From positions 13,492,142 through 13,556,141 of the forward strand of contig CP034991.1 of NCBI GenBank assembly GCA_004026145.2: a stretch of 64,000 bases of DNA, given 5' to 3'. Positions 1-14,355 of this stretch are shown one piece after another (positions within the stretch are counted from its first letter, which is position 1; the number at the start of each line of letters is the position of its first letter). The notes beneath the pieces are model-generated. The model worked only from the letters and a program-made list of their open reading frames with translations, was not told the DNA's origin and ran no database searches. A program made the translations under genes and the position numbers. Origin of the DNA: Takifugu bimaculatus. Lineage: Eukaryota > Chordata > Actinopteri > Tetraodontiformes > Tetraodontidae.

Positions 1-367
1 GTTCTGGGTTCAATCTCAGCCCGGTTGCTGGGAAACATGTTCAGCAGACATTAATATGTCAGCAGTTGTATAATCCATGTTCATAAACCTCCAGTTTGTA
101 GCTTCCAAGTTCGGTAATATTTCACGAATTCCTCCGGATTCCTTCTGTATCGATTCTGGATTGACAAACACTTGCCACCACAGAGGCAGCACACTCTGGA
201 GACCGACCACACTCCTCCCAAATAAAGAATATTCAATATTCAGAGCCCCGGGCAGCTTCAGACCAGCCGAAGGGCGTAGTTGTTGGCATTTCTACAGACT
301 TCCTGCTTTAGCGACGAAACTGGTCTTGATCTCACACAGGCACGGTTGTTTGTTTTTGTCCTTACAG

Positions 368-451
368 CACGAGAACCTGGTGATCCAGCCGGGACAGTGC
401 TGTCCTCGCTGCACGTCCAACCCCTGCTTGTCTGCTGGGACGGAGCACCAG
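368..451 (+). CDS. fras1: fras1 exon e1: end of a VWC domain
   Basis: 28 codons, phase 0 to 0, between cttacag and gtaact. QCCPRC is the closing CCxxC signature of a VWC domain and NPCLSAG opens the next. The sequence upstream (1-367) is intron with nothing recognised. The downstream intron 452-1500 holds a (CA)n tract at about 593-665 and nothing else recognised. Confidence 0.88.
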
Positions 452-590
452 GTAACTGACCCACAAGTCCCCATCATGATGCTAATGCACGTCCCTTTCA
501 AGAACTCTGTGACTCCTTCTAAATGTGGTTTTTGGTTAGTGTGTGCATGTGTATTAGGAAAACCCTTTTGTTTTCTCCCCACCCAGCACA

Positions 591-666
<76 letters not shown>

Positions 667-1639
667 ACACACATGCTCTAAGTCAGAGGCAGGCTTCCTC
701 TTTGATCACAGTGTCCCGTCATCTGTAATGTGTTTACTTCTAAGAGAGTGAATCAGCTCCAGAAGAGTCAGACTTATTCATGTCTGCATCTCATGACTTC
801 ACACGCTTGTTTTATTGTCTTCAGGGTGTCACCGTGTGTCAGAGATGTCTGACTTTGTTATTTAGTGAGAGAATGGATGATGTTGCCCCGCTTCTGCTCT
901 CATCGTTGCACTAAGAGCTAAGACGAAAGTGCACGTCTGTGAGAGCCGCCTGGAGATCCTCGTCTAGATTTGAGTACAGAAACTGAAGTCACTGGTTCTC
1001 CTAAAGTTGGACTTGTTCTTGTTTTGCTGTTGCAAAGCTGCACAAAGGCGTTTTTGTGAGCCAGCTAGTTCATTTCTAGGGAAGAAGGAACAAATATGAG
1101 GCCTTTTTAACTGTTTTCGACTGCAAAATGTGATATGTTGGGTAATTTAGTCTCCAAATAATTGATATGATTTACAATTCAACAACTACAGCTAGTTTTG
1201 TTAATTTATATTCATTTATCATTCCAGTTCAGTGAACGTTAGAATTCCTGACCACACGTGACCACACATGTACTTCTGTGTCCCACTATAACCAGTGTAT
1301 TTACCCTCTCTGGCCCACTGAACCCAGTCTACATTTATATACAGAATGCTCTCTTTACTATCATAACCAGTCCATATGGTCGATAATACCCAGTCCTTTA
1401 TTTCCTCTGTCCCACTATAACTGCTCCATTCATGAGTTTGTCCCAGCATAACCAGTCCATTTAGTCCAACCTGAAGTGTGCATGTGTTTATCCTTGGCAG
1501 GACGGTGAGCAGTGGCGGAAGAACGCTTGTACCACGTGTGTGTGTGACCGTGGTCAGTCAAAGTGTCACACACAGATCTGTCAGCCAATCACCTGTGACA
1601 AGGTGGGTAGCGTCTCTCTCTCTCTCTCCCGCTCTCTCA

Positions 1640-1722
<83 letters not shown>

Positions 1723-4700
1723 TCAGACCATGTGTGGCCTTTTTAAACCAGAACACAGGAGGAGACAGCTGCTGGTGGGACCAGCTTATCGGACTTCCTG
1801 CTGTCACTGTAAAGGCAGCAAAAGCATTTTTGAAGCTCTGTCACTCAACCTTCCTTCATTTCTTCTCTCCACACCTCATCTACAAATATATTGAGCTCTA
1901 ACCGCAGCGTTTTTATTAAAATCCAGCTAACGACTGTGCTGCGATTAAAAACAGAAATTAAAATTCAGATTTGTAAACACAAACAAAGCTGACCTCAGTT
2001 TAACCTTGAGCGTGTGTTTCCTTGCAGGGTCAGACTAAAGTCAAGCGTGCCGGTCAGTGCTGCGAGGAGTGTGTGGCTGCTAAGGGGAGCTGCCTGTACG
2101 AGGGTACGGTGCGTTACCATGGTGACATATGGAACAACACAGGCTGTGAATTCTGTGCCTGTAGCCGGGGTCAGGTCCTCTGCCAGAAGGCAGAGTGCGC
2201 TCGCCTTGACTGTCCGCAGGTGAGCTTTCATCAGAATGAAATTATTATGAGTCAGAAATAGGAATTTTCAATCATCTGCTCCTCAGAGGACCCATTAAGT
2301 AAACAAGAACTAGCGGGCCATCGTTACAACCCGTATCCTGCTGAATCTGTCTCCTGCACCAGCTCTCTACCAGATTTCAAGATCCAGAATTCCAATTTCT
2401 GGACCACCAGATGTTAATGGGAGTTGTCAGACTCAGTTTGTTCGCGATATCCAGCAGTCAGATTCAGATTCCTTCAGATTTTCCTGCTTCCTGTGAATTC
2501 AGCTCGTGTGGGACAGGTGATAATTTGAGTTTACCAGGTTGGCTGCGCCCATCACAGATAAAGCTGTCACTACAGCCCAATTTGATGGGAAGACGAGAGG
2601 AATTCTTAATGATCTCCATGGGAACTGGACGGGCAGAACTCTCTTTATTTTGCTGCGTCTGTGTTGTTTTTCTTGAGAGATAAATTCTAGTGTCAGAAAT
2701 AGCATATTCTGTATGTATTGACATTCTTTTCATTGTATTTATTAACCTAAGCATCTTATATTGTGTGTTTTCACCCAGGCAATAAGATATAATTTTTAAT
2801 AATTAAGTTACATAAATAAGGATGCTGACCCCCTCTAGTAGATTTAGACCTAATCCGTGCTTCTTTGGTAGCCCGGAATGGACACAGGTTACCTAAAACC
2901 GCTGCTCTGTATCATTAACTGCTTTGGGCTTCCACTCCTCTAATATTTCCCCACATCAATCAGAGCTGATATCATTTTAATATCCCTGACCAAAGGAGCC
3001 CTCGTTAATCACGCACATGTAATGGTAATTACAGCAGTTAGGGGACCATTAAGTGTGAGTAGGATAATTGTCATTCATCCAGGTCTGGACTGGAGGAAGG
3101 TCACTCCTCTAAGAAGAAACAGAAAAACAAAGTTTTTTTTCTTCTAAAACTCCACCGGTGACTCAGAAAATAGGATTTAAATCGCAATTCTTCTGTCTTT
3201 CAGGGATCTGAGCTGGTTTACATCGCGGGGAGGTGCTGCCCGCAGTGTTCCAGCCCCAAATCGTCATGCGTCTTCGAAGGAAAAGCTCACGAGGTGCTTA
3301 TCAGCCCATCCATGCGCATAAGAGTCTCCTCTACTCTCAGAAGTGGAGAACAGCAGCGCCAGGGCTCATTACAGACAAAAACAGCCGCGCAAACAGCCGG
3401 GAAAGATCATCAAAATTGAGATGGATACAAACATTTAAATGCAACGTCTCGGTGCGGAGAGGTAGATTTGCAGTGAGGCGGTGTAAATGTGTTTCTGGAC
3501 GGAGCCTTCAGTCCACATGCCATCTCTTTCTCATTATTCTGGCTTCGATTTCATTATTCATAGGCTAGGCCTGGAAACCCAGAAAGCAGAGGCTTTAAGT
3601 TTTTACATTCTTAGTCAGGGGGGAATACTCTTGAGAAGCAGCAGAACGGTCAGCCCAGGCTGGCGCTCGGAGCAAGAGAACACTGTTATTCTTCTCTGAA
3701 TAGATTTTTCTGCATCTCCCCGGGGAATTAATCTCGCCGACAGACAGATACGGCATACTTATCACACCTACACATGTCGATACATCTGTTTCTGAGTTTT
3801 CACAGCTCGTCTGAAAGGCTTTAGCTGAAAGCTAAGCTGGCAAGTGCTAAGATGAAGCTCTGACGTGTCACCTCCCCCCTTTTTCTTTAGAATAACAAGC
3901 GCCACCAGCTGCCTCATAAATGTAAACACCTCTCTGACTTTAACATACGTAATATATTTTCATTTCCTTTTTAGGATTTAGCTCAGTGGACCGACGGCGG
4001 TTGCCGGCAGTGTGAATGTCGCCATACCCAGGTGACTTGCTACGCACGTTCCTGCCCCACGTGCCCTCCGGGTACCCTGGCCCTCATGCAGGAGGGAGGA
4101 TGCTGCCCTCAGTGTCAACAAGGTGAGAGGCTGCGCTTGATCAGTGGGTGTGTGGATCAAAAAAACACACATCTTTAATGTAAATAATCTCCACTGGTGG
4201 TGGGAACCTTGATGTGTTTTTGCCTCTCGTAAAAAGAAAAGGGAAGATGTGGAGGTGTAGCTGGCGCCGGGTGCAGTTTCTGCCAGTGAATGAATGCATC
4301 TGTAGTGTACGTAGAGCGCTGAGAGGCTCGTAAGAGTGAAAAATAGTGCTGTTTACAGCCCGTTGACAGGTTTAATTTTAAGCCCACCAAGGCAGCTTTC
4401 AAAAATGCTCTAAAAAGCTGGTCTAGTAGTTGAATCAGTGAAGAAATAAGAGGGCCAAAAGCTCAAATAGAGAGCATAAAACTGACTTTCTGGTGATTGG
4501 AGGACAATTTCCCCAGTCTCATCCATCTCCAGGTCCTCCCTCCTTCATCTTCTCAGGCTTTGAATTTTTTCTAGATTTGGTGGTGGTGGCTCATTGGAAG
4601 CAGAAATGTCTCCCGTTTTAAAACAGATCTGAATTTTCCCAACTTTTTGAGTTACGTAGCTCTGCAACCCCCTGGGGCCGTGACCATACATGAAATGACA

Positions 4701-7700
4701 AATGACTTCCGCTCGGTCGGACATTTTTTAAAGTTTTCTTGCAGAATATTTAACAATTAATGAATGCAGAGTGGAAAAGTGGCTTTTATTGAGCCCTGGT
4801 AGCTGTCACAGAGACCTCTGTCCCAGTTGGGGCCAAAAAAACGTTCAGACAGGGATGTTTTCAGCCTCCCTCAACAAGAATCACTGCAGATGAAGACACG
4901 GAAACGATGGCCGAGGCATTAACTCATCATCCATCTCCTGTTAACAGCTCTCACCTCCTTCTTTAAATAAAGTCTAACCATCTGTCTCAGCAAGTGAACC
5001 CCCCAATGCAGGCTGTCAGCAATTAGTCAGAGTTATTATTACTCTACTGTTTTTTTCTTATGCTGTGAGCAATAAAGGAGGACAGCGTTATTGAGATTTA
5101 TGAAGAGCTTTAATTCATTTTGCCCATATGAAATCAATCAATTACATTTTCCTGACTGACAGTTTGAGTTTTCAATTTTATGAAATAGAAAAGATTTATT
5201 TTTACCTGTGGGTTGTTGGGTTTTTTTGTGTCCCAAACCGAGCAGAAAAGTACATTTTAATGGTTGCAACACAGACAAAAGCCTCTGGTGGTTCTGATGA
5301 AAGCTCTGTTTAATGTTTAGTATTTTGATGGTCAATGTTGATTTTTCCAAGTGTAGTATAAAAAGAAGCACTTGTGTTTGTTTTCACATCTTCCCGATGA
5401 AGAATACCAAGTAAAACCATCCTGACTGAGAAGCTTCGGTCAATACTGCCTGAAATATTTTACCTGAGAGCTGAGAAATGGTCCAGATTCTGCAGACGTG
5501 CTCGCCTCTTTCGCCTTTCTTTCTGGCCATTATTCCGTCTACTATGTTCTATATTTACCAGCCTCCCTCCTTTTCTCATACCACACATCATACTGTTTAT
5601 AGAGGCATAAAACACACCGTGGGAGTGGAGAAATAAGAACTAGCATAAAGCAGCTTTGCTTTTACCTATAGTTTTATTAAAGGCCTGGTTTAGCCCCGCC
5701 CACTCTTCACCCTACCGTGGCTCCAGTTTGCTAACTGGATCCAAATTGATTCTGAATCTTCTACACATGTTTTACGCCCGGCTTTAATTATACAAATGCT
5801 GCGAGTCTTTAACATCTTCAACGAGTAGATCATTTCTAACGTTTCCGTCCTTTTTGAGGATTTTCTTTTCACAAACAAAAAGCTGCGTGGTCGGAGAGTT
5901 GGCCGTGGACTTTTTTGGTAAATTTCCCAGATGGAGCTCTGCTGTCACAGCTGGAGTCAGAGCTGGAAATTAGCATAAGTCAACTGCCAGCTGCTGGTAA
6001 ATGTTTGTGGCAAACGGTGAACTGGTGCATCTTCAGGCGACTGTGGCGCAGAGCCAGTGTCGTTTGGAGGTCAAGCTAATACCCAAATTAGCAGAGGCCG
6101 AATATATATACACAGCTTTAAAAACCGCCTGTTATGAAGTTTGCTAAGTTTCTCACCGACTTGGTGAACTGTGCAGTTAATCTGTTTTATTTTGGCTCTT
6201 AATCACAACAGCAGCTTTTAATTTTGTGCTTCAGGGACTCGCTGTTCTCATGAAAACAGTAAAGTGCGGCGAGTGCAAAGAGAGTGTAAACAACAGCTCC
6301 TACAGGAGCGCCTGTTGGCTGAGCCCGTGTGGCAGCTTGGCGTCACCACTGCGGTCTCAGGTGGGAGCTTTGAAATGAAAGCTTCTCATTTATTTCCTCT
6401 GTCTGAGATGAGAGGATAGACGCCTAGCAAGAGTGAGATTCTTCAGCGGGACCTGGAGATAAAGACTCGACTGATGTTCCGACGTTCCATCAGCTCATTA
6501 GCCGATCAGAAGCCGAATCTTCGTTCTTTCTCATGTCAGGGGAGAAACTGAAGAGATTGTGAGTGAAAGTTTAAGAAGCAGAGGTGGACGGAATATGGAT
6601 GAAGGAAGGAAACAGACATGAAGGCAGATAAAGAGAACCTCCAGAGGCAGAAAGAGCGATTGAGCTATTTGGAACACTGTCTTGTTTATTTGCCAATAAG
6701 GATGAAGGCTCGCCTCTATTTTCTCTCAATCCAATCTTCCTTCTACCCATTTGAAGTCTCTCATTTTAAAGGCTTTAGCCTTTTCTTCAACACTGTTAAC
6801 TGCATTTTTTCACGGTCAATAATCGGATCCATAAGTCTTTACGAGCAGCACTTTAGTGCATTGGAGTCCCAAACATTGTAATATTCTGCTTCAGCGCACG
6901 TGTTTTCTTATTCAACTATCCTGTCAGGTTCTGTCATATCACATTTTGTGTTAAACACAGTGGACAGAGGAAAGATTCTGGGTTTAGTTCCTCCCGCCCG
7001 CCTGAATTTACTGTCTAAATAGATGGATTTCTCTTATTTACTTTACAACAACTGAATGAAAATGTGTGTTTCCAGTCCGGTGCCATGAGGACTGCCTGTC
7101 CTGTCTGGGGAGTCCGGATCGCTGCGAGCGCTGCAGGGACCAAAAAGCCTTTCTTCATTTTGGCCGCTGTCTGTCTGTCTGTCCAGCTGGGTACTTCGCC
7201 GACGGCCACGTCTGTGCAGGTAGGAGGGTGCTTTAAAATGAGGGAGTGCTTGTAGGTGTCTGAAGGTCTATTTCGTATCCGACTCATCCTTCAGTGTTGA
7301 CCTCTCACAGCTTTAATCTTACCGCTTTTATTGCTTGAAATTCCACAATCAAACGGACCTAAACGATGTCGGTCCATATTTCCTTCCCACAACTGTACAC
7401 GCAGCTCCAAACCCCAAACCTCACCACGTTGCCGTGTTGTCAGGCACCTGGTAAAAGTCTCAGCTTTGAAGCCCAGATGCTAACATCAGTGGCTGGCATT
7501 TCCGGGATGGGGTAATCTGAATCTTAATCTGAATCAGGTTGTTTATACCCTGTAGGTGCCCTCTGTAGGTGTTAATGTGGCTATTTCAATTTGCATTGTC
7601 ATTCACATCGAAGAACCAGCATCGATCAGTGCCCTCCACCCTTGCAGCGTTATGTGTGATGATCAATGTTTGTTTGTAGGTTGTAAGCATAGAGTTAACA

Positions 7701-10700
7701 TCATGCATTAGCTCAGTGTTTTAGCTTGTGTGCTGAATTTTGCAAACCTGAACTTCTTTTTTGAAATAAAAGAAAAGGTTGCTTCCTTTGCTGCTAAAGG
7801 TGATTCTGCACAGCCTGATGTGTGTTTTGTCACTAATAGCAGCTCTGCTGACATACTAGCTAAAATCCCAATTTGAATAGGCTGAACCAGCCCTAAAATA
7901 CACAGCTCTGAATTGATGGTGGCGATAAAGATTAAAAGCGATGGCATTCTTTAATTTTATTTACAGCTGCTACCTTGCAAGCCTGAGATGGTGTTTGATC
8001 AGCAGAAAACACGGCTCGTCCTCACAAACTCTTTCCTTGTATAAGGAGCAGCATTAAGTAAAGATGTGTGATTGCTGGATGTTCTTCAAACATGTTAATC
8101 CCAATCATATGGTTGTCTCCAGGGAATGTTAGAACTAAATTAACCTGTGCTTGATTCCAGCCTCAGGAAGTTTATGGAAGGTAGTTGCAGCCTGTGATAC
8201 TTCCTCTGCAGTCGAGAAAAACATCCCAGTCAGCACAACTGGAGGTTGAAAAAAAACCCCAGTGTGAATACGAATGTGCTCCTGCAACGAACCAGTGAAG
8301 TTATGACAAGCTGTCGTGTAACCATAAAAAAAGCCGAGATACGGGGACGGAAATTAATATTTCAAACGACTGACTGTCAGCATCTCTCCCTCCCTTCTCT
8401 TGCTCATCCTGCAGCCTGCCAGTCATCCTGTGCCACCTGTTCTAGCAGATTGGACTGCCAGTCCTGTGGCTCCCATCAGCCCCTGCTGGGCCCTGACGGC
8501 AGCCAGTGTCTGGCGTCCTGCCCTCCCGGCTCCTACCAGGCCAACCACACACACTGTCGCCGTGAGTATCACCAGATACGACGTGCACAACAGAGAAAAG
8601 TTGATATTTTTGATTCACAAAGTTTAGATTTCCTCTAGCTTCCTCTAAAGACCTTCATCAGAATATTTTGTTTGTTAGGCGGTATTCCCTAGGAGCAACC
8701 AGTTAATGAACAGATTAAGATTCCTTTCCAAGGTAGCTGTTTTTGAGCCATGTTTATTTTCCTCTACATGATGGATTTGAATATCTCACCGCATTATCAA
8801 TCCAGGATACTCAGTGAGGCGGAGGAGATGCATCGCAAAGAAATCCTGACGCATCCTCGAAAGACGGTCCTGGGTTTTGATCTTCCAGCGAATTCTTTTA
8901 TTTTCCTCCACACTTGACTGATTTATCGCTCAACTCTGCCGGGCCAATAAATAAAACTATGAGCTAAAGCCCAGAGGCATGCTAATGCAGGGAAGTTTTC
9001 TCTGATGGGTTTGGCTGTGCGCCTCCATCGACTGGGAAAGACCTGCTGCGACTCCTGGGGATAATGGGTGGAAATAGAAAGAAAGCGGTGGGCGGATGAG
9101 GGGGCAGGAAGTAGCCACACTGTGATTACAGCCCATTCCTGCAGCTCAATTTCACACCTTAATGAATATTGTCAAGCAGGCGAGAGTTTCAGACCTCCCG
9201 GCGCAGCTCCTTAGCTCTCAGCAGCAGCCGACGTTGTTTCATACGGTCTCCCTGTGAACCCCCTGCTGTAACCACGCAGGCTGCATCTGTCCTGCTCTCA
9301 CAGAACAGCAGCATCTTTTGTCACCTCTCTCTCCAGGGTTAATCCAGCATCTGTTCACTTCTAGTACTGCAGCCAGTCAGCACGCAACAGTTGTGCCGTC
9401 TTCCTGTTTCCGGCGGCATAGAGTACCGCTCTCCTTACTCTGTCAGTTCTCGATAGATCATCTGGGTGTCTGATTCACAGCAACAGCAGAGTGGCTCTGC
9501 TAACCTCCAACAAGCTTCGATGGGGGTAAACTGGGACTCACAGTCGCCTTAAATCAGTCGGCGCTTATGTTGTTACAGTGTGTTTAGCCTGCAAATGAAC
9601 TCGTAGGCACAAAGAAGAAAGGAATGAGGGAGGGATGGAGGCAAGGAGACGTGTTGCAAAGGTGTTTGGAGACATTAATGGCTGATTGCTACATTTCTTG
9701 GCAGAGGACCAGGACCACCCAGAGCCTCTCTGTAGACCTCCTCCCAGGTGTTAGCGCTCCAGCTTGTGAGTCACATACAGTAGGTGTGTGCAAGGTTCAA
9801 GGGTACAGTGAAGAAAGTCGCATTTGTGTTTCGACCACCAAGAGTCCAGCGTGTTGTCTGCTTTAAGTTGGACAACCCACGATACTGATGAATTGTAAAG
9901 CACAGTACTGTGTTTATTCTGCCCAGGACAGACCCCCCTCCCCACCACCACCACCATCCCCAATATGAGAAATTAGGATAAAATATTCCCATAAAATGAT
10001 TTTATTTATGGTAGTGATGGCGCAAAAAGCCATTTGCCCTGCTGTGATTTGGATTCTGTTTTGATTTTCTTTTCTCAGTCTGTAATAAGTCATCCTCTTT
10101 TATGGGAATTGTTCAACGGGCGTTTAAAATTGTTTTCCAAGATGAGCGCAATTCAGATGAGTGGCACTAGTTGCACCCAGACGTCGCAATTTTGGCACTC
10201 ATGCAGCATCTATTACACCATCAGACATGCCTGAAATGACTGGAAAAGAACATGTACAAAGATGAGTGGATCCAAGGTAGTTTTCTCTGTCAACTGGACT
10301 GTGTTTCTTCTTTTGAAGGCATTTCACCTTCTATCCAGAAGGCTTCTTCAGTTCTGAACTCGCTGGGGACCGAGCTTGAAAATATAGCCCCTGTGGACCA
10401 TTGGCATGTTAATGATCTGAGTGGTCACCTGAGAGTCTTTGGTAGGGTCGTTCACCTAGTTTCGGTTGAGGTGTCTCCCCTTTGTCTGCTGGCTCATATG
10501 GTGGTGAGTCACCAGGTCTCCTGCAATGGTGTGAACAGTTTGGTTTATTGTTGGAAGGAGTGGAGGACTGCATTGTACGTGGGTGATAGGAAGTGCCTCA
10601 GCCCACCACCTCTGTTTAAGGATGGTTTTTCCAATTTAACATGGATAGCTTCCTTGACCCCCCTTTCAAACCAGCAGTCTTCTCTGTCCAGTATCCGTAC

Positions 10701-13700
10701 TTGGCTGTCCTCGAAGGAGTGCCCACTCTCCTTTAGGTGTAAGTGGACTTGGATAACGATGACCTGGATGATTGAGAATCTACACAGACAGCAGATGAGT
10801 GCAGCCCAGACACTCTTGGGGAGGATTTTGTATGTATCTGCCACAAATCTCCAGCCTCCTCCTACTACTGTCTCCTCCTGCTGCACTTGTCCAGCAGAAA
10901 AACATCTTTAAAGTCAGAGTTTATCACTGTATTCATTCACACTCCTGCTCCATCTATTTTAAAAGCTCCATGAGGTCCTAGCAGGAGGAGAGGTGGACTG
11001 CTGTTGCCTGAATTTGACTTTTTGTATTCCCCCTCAGCTTTGCAACAACAGCACAAATTAACTGACTCTGAAATCACTGCAAAAAGACCTTCCAGTCCAT
11101 TGCGTGTTGCTCTTCACCACAGAGATCAAACCTTGTTCTGTCTTGACGGTGTTTCCAGGCTGAATGGAGCAACGGGGTTGAGCTGTTGGCTGCTTCGTGC
11201 CTATACTGGTTTCAGATTACGGCTTCTCAGACAGGATAAAAAGGCCTTTTGTTCCCACCCTCAGCGAGCAGGTTAGAAACAGGAGGTAAACATTCAAATG
11301 GACCTGTCTCCAGTTCAGCTTTAATGATGGATCTCCAAATCCTCCCATTTCATTTTATTTGCTCCCACTTCACAAAGCTGCTTTCTCGCTGATTAGTTTA
11401 ATTGCCAGACCTCTCATCCCATCACGGTTCTTTTTACTGGAGGTGTGTGAGCGCCTGTGCACTGCGACACTAATGGAGTGTGCCTCCCCCTCCCAGTAAC
11501 ACTGGTTCTACCGAGCACATAGAGTGATGATTAGAGCTCAACGCCTAAACCATACGACGACACTGCAGCAGAATGAGGCTCTAGAAGAGGTTTACATCTG
11601 GCAGGGTTACATTTTCTGACCCCGGGAACCTGACAGGAACAGAGCTAATCATCTCAATAACACCTGAGGACAAGCATCAGACACTGTGATCGCTCTGTTC
11701 TGCTCCTCATCCTCAACACATCCCATCAAAGTCTTTATGCTACAGATATGGTTTGAGTTGTGCTAAAAAATCACAGCAATTTGGCCGATAATTCATCATC
11801 TGCCGACTCCGTAGACTCATGCATGCGTAGGTGGTAAAATGGCAGATGCCTTATTGACCTGGAGGAAGGAGGAGAGGACTGTTTAAAGAGATAATTAAAG
11901 ACAGAGAGAGAAGCAAGGAATAAACAGAGGAAACTTGAGAGAGAGAGAGCATCCGTTTAAAAATGCAAACCAGACATGGAAGAGTGAAATTAATGAGTGG
12001 ATTTCCCTAAATTAAAGCTTGAATTCTGGTATGAGTCAGAGCAGCTGCGTGTTGAACAAGCTGCAGGCGTCGGGAGAACTTTGACTCTCAGATTACAGTA
12101 TTAGAACCCGTCTGTCACCAAAACAAAAGCACCTCAAGAGACGGCCCCGAGACTCCTCTCAGAGAGGAAGTGGCTGTCAAATCCTAAACCCGGGCTGACT
12201 CCGGAAGGTCTTCAGAGGGAATCTCGCTGTTCTCTTTGGAATTACAACGTTATAACTGATTTCATGGTGCTGCAGCATGGACGACCTCATACCTGCATCA
12301 GGCAGTTCATCAATCAGTCGTTAGAATGTTGACGAGCAGCATTTTACACTGAATGTGAAGCGAGAAGAAAGGTTATGATTGAAAGGCTGTTATTAACTGG
12401 ATGGAAAAACTGTTGATTTGGTTTTTTTGCCCCCCTTTTGTTTCCAGCGATCATAACTATTGTTGCGTAATAGGCAAATTATTGCGACGACAATGCAGAG
12501 TGCTTTGTAAATGCTGAGTTAAAGCCGAGTTTCTAACAAAAATAAAACTGCTTCGTGGGCAGTGAAAGTCTAAACGGTTACCGTGGGGGATGATCTGGTC
12601 AGGAAAATCTCTGCTCTTTCTGCATGGAAGCCACCAGATTCCTGAATTCTGCACCATTTTTCACGATCGCAATGATCTTAAACTTGGATCGTACCTCAGT
12701 CGGGCCACGTTTGTCCTGACCTTCTGTGTAAGCTCCCGAGAGCCCCATGGAACGCTCAAACTCAGCATGTGTGGAATAAAAACATCAGGATCTTGGCTCG
12801 AGAATCATCAAGCAGCAGAACAAACAACATTTTTATCAATAAGGGAAGTTAATTATGGCCGAGGATCTGAACAAAAATAGTTCGGTAACAAGGGAAATTA
12901 AACCCACAACCTTGCTGAATGTGAAGGCTTTGTGGCTGGAATGGGAATTGTGTGTTTATTAATTAAACCAATAACATGCATTGTGTTACTAGGTGGTCAG
13001 AGAAATTAGATATTACAGTGATCAGGAAGACTGCCGTGGGTTCGATTCGAACAAGAAAATAAGTGATAAATAAGAGGCACACAGCTGGTGTGATGTGTAG
13101 GAAGCTGAATTCAGAGTAAAGTACAACATTCATTCTGAGAGTAACCAGGGCCAAACATCTCATTTGATCATGGAGCCCACTTAGCTGTTGAGTTTTTAAT
13201 GCGAATGTGAGCACAGATGATTTGAAAATAGCTGTTTTTCAGCCAGTTGCCCCATGAAAAAGTGTACACACAGAGAGGAAACAATTCCTGGAAATCTGGG
13301 TCTTGGATGAAGAGGTTTATTTATGCTGTATATAAACAGAACTGCAGACAGTGAACCTGGTTCTTTCTCCTTTTTCCCAGGCTGCCACGAGTCGTGCTCG
13401 GAGTGCCGTGGGCCAGGCCAGCAGGAGTGTGTGTCGTGCTCAGACCCCACCGCTCTGCTCAGAAGTGGTGGCTGCGTCGCCGAGTGTGGCGGGGGTTTCT
13501 ACAGTCAGGACGGAGTCTGCTATGGTAAAGAAACTTTACTTTCCCACTTTGGCCTTTGACTTTAGCTGGCTAGCTCTTTACTTTAAGCATCTTGTTCTTC
13601 CTATTTTTAACGTATACATAATGCATTGAGTGTCTTGATAAAGTGGCTGTCTGAGGATGTGCAGACACCAACAGGGGCCAGCAGGCCCCCTCTGGAGACA

Positions 13701-14307
13701 TAAGAGGTTCAATGTTTGAGGTGAAGGTTTGCTGGAGCCCATTTTGGCAGTGTCCCCCTGGACCCTCCCCCTTGGTGCGCCACAACAGGATGTCAACAGT
13801 AGCAAATTTAGCAAACAAACAATGAAATACTCAATAATTAGCCCTCCTTTCCCCCACTAATAAGCATGCAGAGTCTGTTTGAATAAAGAGATCCTCCATG
13901 AATATGGATGTTTCTATTTTTGAGCAGTAAGATGAAGAGGAGCCTGATTAGACCCCCCTCCCCCCGGGTAATGGTGAATGTAGCAGCACATTGTTAACTG
14001 TCTTTTTTTGCTTAATATCACCTGTGGGTGGGCGGAGGGGCTCAGGCAATCAAACACTCCCCTCTTTAAAACGGACGACTTTACAGAGGAAGGTCGAACC
14101 CATTAGAACCTGCCGGTTTGAGCTATCCACCCTGAAATGTCTGCAGAGCTGAAGGATCTTTAACTTCCTGCGTTCTTACCTGAGGGCTTGTTGAGTTAAA
14201 GCTGAGTTGATGGATTCTCTCTTTCAGAGCCCTTCAGCCCGCCGGAGGAACCCCTTTTACTGACTTTAGCCTCTATTTAGATGGAGGCAAAGATCATGTC
14301 AATGTGG

Positions 14308-14355
<48 letters not shown>

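Noticed and set aside
10252..10911. Open frame of 219 codons on the plus strand
   Set aside because: It is antisense to a Penelope-like fragment, has no recognisable domain and lies inside a fras1 intron; the minus-strand reading explains the sequence.
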